Source: Bog-473 sp964457065 (GTDB taxonomy: Bacteria; Actinomycetota; Acidimicrobiia; Acidimicrobiales; RAAP-2). Taken from it: a DNA stretch of 36,452 nt. Both the position numbers and the translations under genes were made by a program. How positions within the stretch are numbered: the first letter of the stretch is position 1; the number at the start of each line of letters is the position of its first letter. This document shows positions 12,684 through 20,631 of the stretch, in pieces. The DNA is taken from the NCBI GenBank assembly GCA_964457065.1, contig CAYWDQ010000015.1, forward strand, positions 1 to 36,452, in the 5' to 3' direction. Under the pieces are notes generated by a model. It did not search any database, was not told the origin of the DNA, and worked only from the letters and a program-made list of their open reading frames with translations.

Positions 12684-14579
12684 GTGGTCACCGTGAGCGA
12701 CGTCCCGCCGCAGGGGGCCTACCTGGCCAAGACATGCCCCGAGGCCGTCCAACTGGACGTCCTGCGCCCGTGTGAGCCGCTGCCCCGCTCCCCGTTCATG
12801 GCCATGCTCGGGCAGGAAGGCCGGGACTTCGAGACGGAGGTCTTCGAGGTGCTCGCCACGGCCGTCCCCGATGCGGTCGTCGTCGACCGCGCTCTCCCCA
12901 GAGGTGAGCGAGAGGCGCTGACCCTCGGCGCCATGGAGCGCGGGGTCCCGCTGGTGATGGGGGGCCGGCTGCCCGTCGACGAGTCGGCGCACCGCGCCGG
13001 CGAACCCGATCTCCTCGCCCGCGGTGACGCCTTCGACCCGGGCACGACGGACGTTGGCTACCTGCCGGTGGACATCAAGCACCACGGGACGCTGCAGACA
13101 AAGAAGAACGGGGATGCGGACGGCGCTGTCACTTCGAGTCTCGAGGCGCTCTTCCTCGGACCGTCCGTCCCGGACGCCGAACTGGAGTCTCAGTGGCGCT
13201 GGCCCGATCTGATCCAGCTCGCCCACTACCAGCGGATGCTCGAGGCGTGCGGGCACGCCTCCCGGCGGGGCCGCTGGGCCGGCATCATTGGTCGCGAGGA
13301 GCTGGTCGTGTGGCACGACCTCGACGCCCCGCGGTGGCGTCTCACCGAGTACATCGACGATCCACCGCCTGGGCCGCTGTCGACCATGGAGGCCTACGAC
13401 CTCGAGTTCGCCCACCGCCTCGCCGTCATCGACGCCGCCGTGGCGCACGCGTCGGATCCGGCAGTACCCCTGTTGGCCCAGCCCATCGCCGTCGACGCCT
13501 GCCCGGGGTGTGGCTGGCGGGAGTGGTGCTTCGGGCAGATGGAAGAGACCGGCGATCTCAGCCTGCTGCCGGGGATGACGATGGTGAAACGACGGAAGTG
13601 CCACGACCGGGGCGTCACCACGATGCAGGAGATGGCGTCGCTGGACTCCGCCACCGCCCGGCTCGTCGCGGCAGGGGTGGACCTCGACGACTTCCTGGCC
13701 AAGGCGCACGCATGTGCGACGTCGATGCTCGTCGCGGACCTGTTGTCCCGGCGTCCAAAGCAGGTGGCGACGCTCGAAGCCGAGGGCATTCGGACCACCG
13801 ACGACGCCGCCCGCGTCGACAGGCGCACCCGCACCTTCAGTAGCGCGCAGCTCAACGATCTCCCCGCGCACATCGACAACGCGCGGGCCCGGATCGGGCC
13901 GCAACCCGCCTACCGCCGGCGAGACGTCGACCGCGTCGTCGTCCCCCGAGCCGACGTCGAGATCGATGTGGACATGGAGAACGTGGCGGGAGGCTGCTAC
14001 CTCTGGGGCACGCTGCTCAACGAGCGGGATCCGTCAGGCGGGGTGAGATCCGAGTACGTGCCCTTCGTCTCGTGGAATCCGGACACGGCGCGGGGCGAGA
14101 TCGACGCGTTCCTCGCCTTCTGGGAGTGGCTGACGGACCTGCGGCGGGAGGCGGCGAAGAGAGGCACCTCGCTCCTCGCCTACTGCTACAGCCAGGGTGC
14201 CGAGAACGGGCAGCTGCGTCGCATCGCGGCACTGTGCGGAGTGCTCGACGACGTCGAAGAGCTGCTGCACTCCGACCAGTGGGTCGACCTCTACCCGATC
14301 GTGAAGAACCAGCTCGTGACCGGTAGGGGCATGGGCCTCAAGAAGGTGGCTCCGCTGGCGGGGTTCGGCTGGCGGGGTCCCGAGGTCGGCGGCGATCTGG
14401 CCATGGTCCGCTACGTCGAGGCGACGTCCGCGGCGGATGAGTCGCTCCGCGATCGGGCCCGGCAGTGGGTCCTCGAGTACAACGAGGACGACGTCCGGGC
14501 CACGGCGGCTCTACGGGAATGGCTCGACCAGCGGGCCGGCCTCCTTCTCTCTATCGAGGAGGCCGCCTCTCAGGAGTAG
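12684..14579 (+). CDS. TM0106-family RecB-like nuclease with RNase H-like C-terminal domain
   Basis: A 631-residue protein. The N-terminal half is a PD-(D/E)XK nuclease of the RecB/Cas4 kind: GEPDLLAR (about 105-112) and LPVDIKHH (DxK near 130-132) supply the catalytic acidic residues and lysine. Four cysteines, C18 (AKTCPEA) and C273, C276, C282 (CPGCGWREWC), match the Cas4/AddB-type [4Fe-4S] staple. Residues about 430-625 form an RNase H-like domain (YprB type): VEIDVDMENV, WVDLYPIV and EYNEDDVRAT contain the DxE and DD catalytic pattern. The family's role is not settled; DNA repair or nucleic-acid processing is expected. GTG 12684 or GTG 12693 could start it. It follows the HAD gene by 24 bp and probably shares its transcript. 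No cas genes are present, so it is not a CRISPR Cas4. Confidence 0.88.
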   Translation: MVTVSDVPPQGAYLAKTCPEAVQLDVLRPCEPLPRSPFMAMLGQEGRDFETEVFEVLATAVPDAVVVDRALPRGEREALTLGAMERGVPLVMGGRLPVDESAHRAGEPDLLARGDAFDPGTTDVGYLPVDIKHHGTLQTKKNGDADGAVTSSLEALFLGPSVPDAELESQWRWPDLIQLAHYQRMLEACGHASRRGRWAGIIGREELVVWHDLDAPRWRLTEYIDDPPPGPLSTMEAYDLEFAHRLAVIDAAVAHASDPAVPLLAQPIAVDACPGCGWREWCFGQMEETGDLSLLPGMTMVKRRKCHDRGVTTMQEMASLDSATARLVAAGVDLDDFLAKAHACATSMLVADLLSRRPKQVATLEAEGIRTTDDAARVDRRTRTFSSAQLNDLPAHIDNARARIGPQPAYRRRDVDRVVVPRADVEIDVDMENVAGGCYLWGTLLNERDPSGGVRSEYVPFVSWNPDTARGEIDAFLAFWEWLTDLRREAAKRGTSLLAYCYSQGAENGQLRRIAALCGVLDDVEELLHSDQWVDLYPIVKNQLVTGRGMGLKKVAPLAGFGWRGPEVGGDLAMVRYVEATSAADESLRDRARQWVLEYNEDDVRATAALREWLDQRAGLLLSIEEAASQE

Positions 14580-14764
14580 GCCATACTCACCACGACCCCT
14601 TCATCTTCCGAAACGGCTGACCCGGTTGAATCCTGGGGGTTATCGGACTTCCTTGTCCGGACCGGCCACGAGACTCGATCCCCGTCCCTCTGCTTCCCGA
14701 GATGAGGACAGCCGTCGTCGCTAACTGTAGGCACGCCGCCTTCAACCGAACCCCGGACGTGTCA

Positions 14765-14794
14765 CAACGGCCGACGGCGTGAGTGCGGCCGTTG
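14765..14794. terminator. 9-bp perfect hairpin between convergent genes
   Basis: CAACGGCCG (14765-14773) pairs with CGGCCGTTG (14786-14794) around a 12-nt loop. It lies between the stop of the nuclease gene and the stop of the convergent secreted repeat gene, where a bidirectional terminator is expected. No T-run follows, which is common in high-GC actinobacteria. A weaker stem (CGGAC/GTCCG) lies about 115 bp to the left. The rest of the 260-bp interval shows nothing recognisable. Confidence 0.5.
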
Positions 14795-14839
14795 CCACCG
14801 TCGTCATGGACGGCGGTCCGCCTCTCGGCGCATCGACCG

Positions 14840-16219
14840 TCAGTTGACCAGGCAGGCCAACGTGTAGAAGTCAGGCGGATTCATCGGCACGAGATTGTTG
14901 TTGCAGTAGTACCCCCTGGAGACGACGATCCAGACGCCGCCGGAGGCCATGAGCAACACCGTGATCGTGTCCCTTTCAGGCGACACCCCCACGTCGATGT
15001 TCGCCGCAGCGAACGTGCCGTCGCTCGAACAGATGAAATTGTCGAGGACCGGGTCGTCGCCGGGCTCAAAAGACCCGTTCGTGATCGCTCCGGCCGTGAT
15101 GGCGGCGGTGGTGCATGCCGGCAGGGGCGGAGCCGGCGCGTCCCCGTAGTTGTAGATGGCGCCGTTGCTGGCGATGATCCAGTAACCGCCGCCGTCGTGG
15201 GTGGCCACGATGCTCACCACCGACCCTGCGGGAGCGGTGCCGGCCGCCGAGCCGTAGAAGACAGCGTCACCGAAGGCGAAGACGCCACCGTCGGACGCCA
15301 CGAGCCAGTACCCGCCGCCGTCGTGGGTGGTCGCCATGCCCACCACGGGCTGGTTCAGATGCATACTGCCCGTCGAGCCGTAGAAGTGGGCGTCGCCGTA
15401 GCTGAAGATGCNNNNNNNNNNNNNNNNNNNNNNNNNNNNNNNNNNNNNNNNNNNNNNNNNNNNNNNNNNNNNNNNNNNNNNNNNNNNNNNNNNNNNNNNN
15501 NNNNNNNNNNNACTGCCCGTCGAGCCGTAGAAGTGGGCGTCGCCGTAGCTGAAGATGCCCCCGTCCTTGGCGACCAGCCAGTACCCGCCACCGTCTGGGG
15601 TGGCGGCCATACCGACGACCGGTTGGTTGAGATGCATACTGCCCGTCGAGCCGTAGAAGTGGGCGTCGCCGTAGCTGAAGATGCCCCCGTCCGCGGCCAC
15701 GAACCAGTAGCCGGCGCTGTCGGTAGTCGAGGTCATCTGGAGCGCCGGGGCGTTGAGACGGATGTTGCCCGTCGAGCCGTAGAACTGGGCGTCGCCGTAA
15801 CTGAATACCCCGCCGTCGGAGCCGAGCAGCCAGTAGCCCCCGCCGCTCGCCGTGGGCGCGATCCCCACCACCGGCCCGTTGAGGGGGAGGCTCGAAGCGT
15901 CCCCGTAGAACGGGGCGCCGTTCACCGTGCCGACGGCTCCGTTGGACGAGACCGTCCAAAAGCCGGTCCCTGCGGGCGTCGGAGCCGCGGCGGTGATCGC
16001 ACGGGCGCCCTCCGCTGTCGCAGGGCTCGTGCTCGACCCCCCCGCCGGTGAAGTCGCGACCGGCGTGGCCGCGGTCGCTGGAACAACGGCCACACCAGCG
16101 AGGCCACCGACCACCGCGGCGGCGAAGACCGAAGCACCGAAAATCCTTCTGAGAGGGCGATCGGAACGCCCCACGTCACGCCCCCCAACGTTCGACCAGC
16201 GACGCCCGGCGTGCTTCAT
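14840..16219 (-). CDS. Secreted GYWLVA-repeat protein, interrupted by an assembly gap
   Basis: An exported protein of about 460 residues as assembled. ATG 16219 (MKHAGRRWS) is chosen because GAGGAGG lies 6-12 nt upstream; a longer frame adds nothing recognisable. A twin-basic N-terminus and hydrophobic stretch (about 25-48, IFGASVFAAAVVGG, then AVVPATAATP) form a signal peptide. Repeats of 42 residues follow, consensus GYWLVA.DGGIFSYGDA.FYGSTGS..LN.PVVGMA.T.DGG, a family abundant in Acidimicrobiia and predicted to form propeller blades. The last 90 residues form a separate Cys-containing domain (ACTTAAITAG ... YYCNNNLVP ... TLACLVN). The 100-N gap falls between repeats; the frame on both sides agrees. 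Function is unknown; a cell-surface or cell-wall role is likely. Confidence 0.85.
   Translation of the reverse strand: MKHAGRRWSNVGGRDVGRSDRPLRRIFGASVFAAAVVGGLAGVAVVPATAATPVATSPAGGSSTSPATAEGARAITAAAPTPAGTGFWTVSSNGAVGTVNGAPFYGDASSLPLNGPVVGIAPTASGGGYWLLGSDGGVFSYGDAQFYGSTGNIRLNAPALQMTSTTDSAGYWFVAADGGIFSYGDAHFYGSTGSMHLNQPVVGMAATPDGGGYWLVAKDGGIFSYGDAHFYGSTGSXXXXXXXXXXXXXXXXXXXXXXXXXXXXXXXXXXIFSYGDAHFYGSTGSMHLNQPVVGMATTHDGGGYWLVASDGGVFAFGDAVFYGSAAGTAPAGSVVSIVATHDGGGYWIIASNGAIYNYGDAPAPPLPACTTAAITAGAITNGSFEPGDDPVLDNFICSSDGTFAAANIDVGVSPERDTITVLLMASGGVWIVVSRGYYCNNNLVPMNPPDFYTLACLVN
15365..15889 (-). repeat. 126-bp tandem coding repeats around an assembly gap
   Basis: Plus-strand units beginning GCCCGTCGAGCCGTAGAA recur at about 15365, 15512, 15638 and 15764, the last three exactly 126 bp apart. 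The first and second are near-identical and separated by the N run; their apparent spacing of 147 bp is 126 plus 21 because 100 N replace the 79 bases that one unit would need. Near-identical repeats explain why the assembler could not close the gap. Confidence 0.85.
15412..15511. other. Assembly gap (100 N)
   Basis: Exactly 100 N, a standard scaffold placeholder. It lies inside tandem repeats, so the true length is probably 79 plus a multiple of 126 bases. Confidence 0.97.
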
Positions 16220-16528
16220 CCCGGCCTCCTCACTTCGGTTCATCGTTGTGCTGAGACAGTATCCGTGCCGTACAAAGCGACGCCATCGATGCGGCTCACC
16301 AGGTGGTTCCTTGCAACGGAGGGTCCACCGACCTCCGCGATAGGAGTGAATGATCCCGCCCGGTTGTCTGGATACTCCGGCACACGGGCCTGTGATGACT
16401 CGAAGCGGATCGGAGACAGGGAGGGGAAGTCGCGGAGGCTGAGTCAAGGCCCAATCGGGGACGTCCCGCCTACCTGGTCTGCCTTCTGCGTGGTCGAATT
16501 GCGGATAGAGGAACGGGAAACCTGCGGA
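16220..16528. other. Gene-free stretch upstream of the secreted repeat gene
   Basis: This 309-bp stretch lies between two minus-strand genes. It contains the Shine-Dalgarno sequence of the secreted gene (about 16225-16231) and presumably its promoter; on the minus strand GGATACTGT near 16255-16263 is -10-like but has no clear -35 partner. No credible coding frame, tRNA or riboswitch fold is seen. Confidence 0.4.
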
Positions 16529-17521
16529 TCAGTAGGCGGCGTTGTGTTCGAAGTAGCGGCGCGGCGTCTCCACGAGCATGGTGTCGATCTGCGCCTCGGT
16601 CACACCCTGCTCACGGAGGTAGGGCAGCACGTCGTCGTGAATGTGGAGGTAGCTCCACTGGGTCATCATCGCCAGCACGTTGGGGTCGATCCAGTCGATG
16701 TAGCAGGCCGCGTCGTGGGCCAGCACCATGCGATCGGCGTAGCCGCGGCGGCACAGCTCCACCAGCGTGTCGGCCCGCGCCTCGAAGGTCGTCTCCACGT
16801 TGAGCCCGAAGCGGTCCATGCCGAGGATGAAGCCGGCGTCGGCCAGGGCGCTCAGATGGTCGACGTCGCTGCTGTCGCCGGAGTGGCCCAGCACAACCCG
16901 GGTGGGGTCCACGCCCTCCTCGTCACACAGCAGCGCCTTCACGTCCAGGGCGGATTGGGAGCCGGGGTGCGTGTGCACGGTGATAGGAGCGCCGGTGTGG
17001 CGGTGCGCCCGGGCGACGGCACGCATGACCCGGGCGACCCCGTCGGTCATGCCCTGGTGGTCGATGGCGCATTTGAGGAAGGCGGCCTTGACCCCGGTGC
17101 CCGCGATGCCCGCGGTGATGTCCTCGATGAACATGTCCACCATCGGATCGGGCACCTCGGTGCCGAGCGCCGCCGACAGCGCGGGACCCCGGTAGAAGAA
17201 GAAGAACGGCACCTGGTCGTAGGTGTAGCAGCCGGTGGCGGGAATGATGTGCAGCTCCGGCACCTGCTCGGCGACGCGCTGGATGCGGGGTATGTAGCGG
17301 CCCAGGCCGACAACGGTGGGGTCGGCGATGCTGCGGATCCCCTGAGCGGCGAGTGCCTTGAGCTTGCCAATGGCGTCCGCGACGCGGTCGTCCTCGCTGC
17401 CCCACTCGGCCGGGTAGTTCTGCTGCACGTCGGGGTCGAGGACGAAGACGTGCTCGTGCATGTAAGTCGGCCCGAGGTCGGCGGTGTCGATCGCACCCCG
17501 GATGGTCTCAACCGTTGCCAT
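16529..17521 (-). CDS. Phosphotriesterase-family metal-dependent hydrolase (lactonase-like)
   Basis: A 330-residue TIM-barrel amidohydrolase. Binuclear metal ligands of the PTE family are visible: H22 and H24 in MHEHVFVLD, the carboxylated lysine K150 in AAFLKCAID, HTH at 183-185, H213 in LGHSGD and D270 in LAHDAAC. The length equals that of the family. Phosphotriesterase-like lactonases hydrolyse acyl lactones, and related actinobacterial proteins act on other esters or lactones; true organophosphate activity is usually weak. ATG 17521 (MATVETIRG) is chosen over ATG 17530 because AAGGA then has a proper 9-nt spacing. No signal peptide is seen, so it is cytoplasmic. It stands alone, upstream of the secreted gene on the same strand but 309 bp away. 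The substrate is unknown; interference with lactone signals is possible. Confidence 0.88.
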   Translation of the reverse strand: MATVETIRGAIDTADLGPTYMHEHVFVLDPDVQQNYPAEWGSEDDRVADAIGKLKALAAQGIRSIADPTVVGLGRYIPRIQRVAEQVPELHIIPATGCYTYDQVPFFFFYRGPALSAALGTEVPDPMVDMFIEDITAGIAGTGVKAAFLKCAIDHQGMTDGVARVMRAVARAHRHTGAPITVHTHPGSQSALDVKALLCDEEGVDPTRVVLGHSGDSSDVDHLSALADAGFILGMDRFGLNVETTFEARADTLVELCRRGYADRMVLAHDAACYIDWIDPNVLAMMTQWSYLHIHDDVLPYLREQGVTEAQIDTMLVETPRRYFEHNAAY

Positions 17522-17670
17522 GTCCCCCATTCCTTCGGGTCTACTGCGGAAACCCTATTGGTCTCTGTGGTGCTGCGCCCGAGGGCACCGGCCCACGTGG
17601 CTGCTCGGAGCCCGAACGTGCGCCGCGGAACGTCGAGTTACCGACACCATCGCCGGTTCACGTGGGACTG

Positions 17671-18150
17671 TCAGTCCTCGAAGGGCAGGAGCGCACCTGG
17701 GATGGTGAACCCTCCGCGATCCTCCAAGCGGTCGATGAGGTCATGGTGCGAGACGGGATCCTTGGCAGCGACGCTGCATGCTCGCCAGGGTTCGTCGGCA
17801 TCGGCGACGCAGAAGCATCTGAGCGTCCCACGACCCGTGGGAACGCTCAGCACGCCGTACCGCTCGCTGACCAGGACCGATGAACCGTGTCCCGCGATGT
17901 CGAGCAATGCCTCCAGCTCATGATTCCGATACCGGGCAACCCGGTCCGGGAAGCGCACCGTGATGACCTGTTCCTGCACCCCTTCGAGCACGGCCCACTC
18001 ACGAGGATGCTCCCACGCCAGTCTCGCCTGAATGAAGTGGACCTCGTGCCCGGGAACATAGAGATCGCACTCCGGTCGTGCCCGACGGACTCTTGCAGCC
18101 CCTTTTCCCGGGGACAGCCCCACTCGATCACCGTTTGCGGGCGCCGTCAT
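17671..18150 (-). CDS. Unknown 159-residue protein, second gene of a coupled pair
   Basis: No family is recognised. The protein is soluble, has no signal peptide, and is mixed alpha/beta: ECDLYVPGHEVHFIQARLAW, QEQVITVRFPDRVARYRNHE, LLDIAGHGSSVLVSERYGVL and GRGTLRCFCVADADEPWRAC, ending DLIDRLEDRGGFTIPG. It has a conserved-looking HE-rich centre and three cysteines clustered late. ATG 18150 overlaps the stop of the upstream 50-residue gene as ATGA (18147-18150), so translation is probably coupled. The layout (short acidic first gene, larger second gene, own promoter) resembles a toxin-antitoxin module, but no toxin fold is seen and this reading is only a guess. Confidence 0.65.
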   Translation of the reverse strand: MTAPANGDRVGLSPGKGAARVRRARPECDLYVPGHEVHFIQARLAWEHPREWAVLEGVQEQVITVRFPDRVARYRNHELEALLDIAGHGSSVLVSERYGVLSVPTGRGTLRCFCVADADEPWRACSVAAKDPVSHHDLIDRLEDRGGFTIPGALLPFED

Positions 18151-18299
18151 GCGGACTCGTTCGCGAAGAGCGAGAGTTGGTCGAACTGGTGCGAACGATC
18201 CTCCTCGGGTTCGTCCTTCGGGCCAACGTTCTGCTCGGCCAACACTTCCTCGGCCAGGGCAAGCCATGCGTCGAGCGACGCGAGTGTCTTTGACACCAT
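18147..18299 (-). CDS. Small acidic protein (50 aa), first gene of a coupled pair
   Basis: A 50-residue protein, MVSKTLASLDAWLALAEEVL followed by an acidic, polar tail (PKDEPEEDRSHQFDQLSLF). The N-terminal half is an amphipathic helix; the tail is probably disordered. ATG 18299 is chosen because GAGGAG lies 6-11 nt upstream; the frame is open to 18362 but that part looks non-coding. Its stop overlaps the next start (ATGA). A perfect minus-strand TATAAT lies about 105 bp upstream. An antitoxin-like or adaptor role for the 159-residue partner is possible; no family is recognised. Confidence 0.6.
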   Translation of the reverse strand: MVSKTLASLDAWLALAEEVLAEQNVGPKDEPEEDRSHQFDQLSLFANESA

Positions 18300-18402
18300 C
18301 GTGGTCTCCTCATCGAACCTGGCGTTGCCACCGTGCCTCTCGGTCGGTTGGCGGAGCGTCACCGGGCCAGGACCCTCAACTCCTCTGGATGATTACGGCC
18401 CT

Positions 18403-18408
18403 ATTATA
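18403..18408 (-). promoter_or_regulatory. Consensus -10 box (TATAAT) of the 50/159-residue operon
   Basis: The minus strand reads CTATAATAGG, an exact sigma-70 -10 consensus and conspicuous in DNA this rich in GC. The start of the 50-residue gene lies about 100 nt downstream. The -35 region (CACCAAG at about 17 nt) is poor. The divergent alpha-galactosidase gene starts at 18461, so the 98-161 bp between the two genes must drive both. Confidence 0.45.
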
Positions 18409-18460
18409 GATGCTCGCATCGGTGCTTGGTGCCGTGCCGAGGCTCTGTAATGGTGGACGG

Positions 18461-20536
18461 GTGACCACCATCGTCGTGTCGTCAGGAGGCGCCGGCTACG
18501 GCTTCCTCGTCGACGAACTGGGCCGCCTGCACCAGGCCGGCTTCGGCCCCGAGATCGACGCCCACATGGAGCAACTGCCGGACGGGATCCCACTGGCGCT
18601 CTACCCCCTGGCCTATCCCGCCTACGACGAGGAGCCGACCCGGGCGCCCGCGCTGCGGGTCACGCACGGCGACGGCACCACGACCACGCGCCTGAGGGTG
18701 GAGGACGTCCGCGTGAACGGCCCGCAGACCGACATCGTTCTCGTCGACCCCGACTGCCCGCTCGGGGTCACGCTGTCGTTCCACTCCGACGATCACGGCG
18801 TGCTGCGCCAGTGGGTCAGCATCACCAACCGCCAGCCCGGGCCGGTGACCCTCCACGAGGTGGCCGCGGCGTCGCCGTTGGTCGGCGCCTCGTCACCCCA
18901 CCTGACCCACTTCGGCGGGGGCGACTGGGCCACCGAGTGGACGACGACCACCGAGGTGCTGACACCGGGGACCAAGGTGGTCGAGTCACGCGGCGGCGTG
19001 CAGCCGCACCTGCGCTCCTGCCCCTTCTTCCTGCTCGCCCCCGACGGACCGCCGGAAGAAACGGGCGATGCCGTCCTCGCTGGCGCGTTGGCCTGGGGCG
19101 GCAACACCCGCTTCGCCTTCGAGCGCGCGACGACCCCCGCGGTGCGGGTCTGGTGCGGGCACAACCCGGCCGCCTCCGAGTACGTGCTCGACCCCGGCGC
19201 CACCTTCGTCACCCCCGAGCAGATCTGGATGTGGTCGACCGAGGGCGTGGGCCCTCTTAGCCGCCGCTTCCACCGCTGGGTCCGCGCCCACGCCGTGCGC
19301 GACGGCGACGCTCTGCGGCCGGTCGTGGTCAACAACTGGGAGGCCACCTTCTTCTCGTTCGACACGGACCGGCTCCTGGGACTCATCGACCACACGGCGG
19401 ACCTGGGCGCGGAGCTCTTCCTGCTCGACGACGGCTGGTTCGGCGAGAGCCATCCGCGCGACGACGACACGGCGGGCCTGGGTGACTGGGAGGTCGACCA
19501 GGCGAAGCTGCCGGGCGGCCTCGGGCCCCTCGTCGACTGGGCGGACGAGCGCGGCGTCCGCTTCGGGCTGTGGGTGGAGCCCGAGATGGTCAACCCGGAC
19601 TCCACCCTGTATGCCCACCACCCGGAGTGGATCGTGGGCCAGCCGACCCGGCACCCACGCCGATGGCGGAGCCAACTCGTCCTCGACGTCCTCCAGCCCG
19701 ACGTCGCCGACTTCGTGTGCGGCGTGATCGACCGTGTGCTGGCGGAGAACCCGGGCATCAGCTACCTCAAGTGGGACGCCAACCGGCCGCTGACCGATCC
19801 CGGGTCACCGACGCTGAGCGCCGACCGGCAAGCCAACTACTGGGTCGACCAGGTCCGCGCCACCTGGCGCCTGATGGAGACCGTTGTCGAACGGCACCCC
19901 GAGCAGACGCTCATGCTGTGCGCCTCGGGCGGCGGGCGCGTCGACCTCGGGTCGCTGCACTGGTTCCACGAGGTCTGGCTCTCGGACAACACCGATCCCG
20001 TCGACCGGGTGCGCATGCAGTGGGCCGCGTCGCACTTCCTGCCCGCCAACGTCGTCGGCGCCCACGCCACCCGGGAGGGCGACCGGCCGCTCGCCTTCGG
20101 GTGCGCGGTGGCGATGAGTGCGCGCTTCGGCTTCGACATCGACTTCGCGCGCCTGACCGACGAGGAGCTGGCCGTCTGCCGGCGGGCGGTGGAGACCTAC
20201 CGGGACGTCCGGCCCCTCGTCCAACAAGGAGAGCTCTGGCGGTTGGTCCCTCCGGGTGAGCGCGCCGCCCTCGAATACGTCGCAGCCGACGGCCAGAATG
20301 CGGTCGTCTTCGGCTTCCAGCTCGCCGCGTGCACTGACGATCTTGAGCCACTGCGCCTGGGTGGGCTCGACCCGGACCGGGTCTACGAGGTCACGGCCGT
20401 CGATCTCGCGGCAGAGCCCGGCGCAACTGGGGCCGACCGGGAACGACGGCCGGCGCCAGCGCTCATGGAGGATGGCCTCGAGTGGCCGCTCCGTGAGCCC
20501 TGCACCGCCCGCATCTGGGTGCTCGAGGCTGTGTAG
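18461..20536 (+). CDS. Alpha-galactosidase, GH36 family
   Basis: A 691-residue cytoplasmic glycosidase releasing terminal alpha-1,6-galactose from melibiose, raffinose and similar sugars. The N-terminal beta-sandwich (about 1-280) precedes the TIM barrel with the family signatures VVNNWEATFFSF, LFLLDDGWFG, YLKWDANR (nucleophile D439) and LSDNTDPVDR (acid/base D509), and LCASGGGRVDLG. A short C-terminal beta domain ends at VLEAV. Length equals that of bacterial GH36 enzymes. GTG 18461 is chosen because VTTIVVSSGG begins the family N-terminus and TAATGG ends 7 nt before it, as in a leaderless mRNA; the frame is open to 18410. No signal peptide and no sugar transporter are next to it, so its galactoside must be imported by a distant system. 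An alpha-N-acetylgalactosaminidase subgroup cannot be excluded. Confidence 0.93.
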   Translation: MTTIVVSSGGAGYGFLVDELGRLHQAGFGPEIDAHMEQLPDGIPLALYPLAYPAYDEEPTRAPALRVTHGDGTTTTRLRVEDVRVNGPQTDIVLVDPDCPLGVTLSFHSDDHGVLRQWVSITNRQPGPVTLHEVAAASPLVGASSPHLTHFGGGDWATEWTTTTEVLTPGTKVVESRGGVQPHLRSCPFFLLAPDGPPEETGDAVLAGALAWGGNTRFAFERATTPAVRVWCGHNPAASEYVLDPGATFVTPEQIWMWSTEGVGPLSRRFHRWVRAHAVRDGDALRPVVVNNWEATFFSFDTDRLLGLIDHTADLGAELFLLDDGWFGESHPRDDDTAGLGDWEVDQAKLPGGLGPLVDWADERGVRFGLWVEPEMVNPDSTLYAHHPEWIVGQPTRHPRRWRSQLVLDVLQPDVADFVCGVIDRVLAENPGISYLKWDANRPLTDPGSPTLSADRQANYWVDQVRATWRLMETVVERHPEQTLMLCASGGGRVDLGSLHWFHEVWLSDNTDPVDRVRMQWAASHFLPANVVGAHATREGDRPLAFGCAVAMSARFGFDIDFARLTDEELAVCRRAVETYRDVRPLVQQGELWRLVPPGERAALEYVAADGQNAVVFGFQLAACTDDLEPLRLGGLDPDRVYEVTAVDLAAEPGATGADRERRPAPALMEDGLEWPLREPCTARIWVLEAV

Positions 20537-20631
20537 GCACATCAGCCCGTCACGTTGGTCAGGAGGACCGGCCAGGTGAGCGCTGCGGAGCGCACGGGCA
20601 CACGCTCGACGTCGTGGGACAAGATGAGCGT

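Noticed and set aside
11940..13904. Long minus-strand frame opposite the HAD and nuclease genes
   Set aside because: Both plus-strand genes have clear catalytic motifs; the opposite frame is Arg/Gly/His-rich without any motif.
14668..14692. GACTCGATCCCCGTCCC, a tRNA 3'-end-like string after the nuclease gene
   Set aside because: The flanking bases cannot form a T-stem or acceptor stem, so it is neither a tRNA nor a convincing attachment site.
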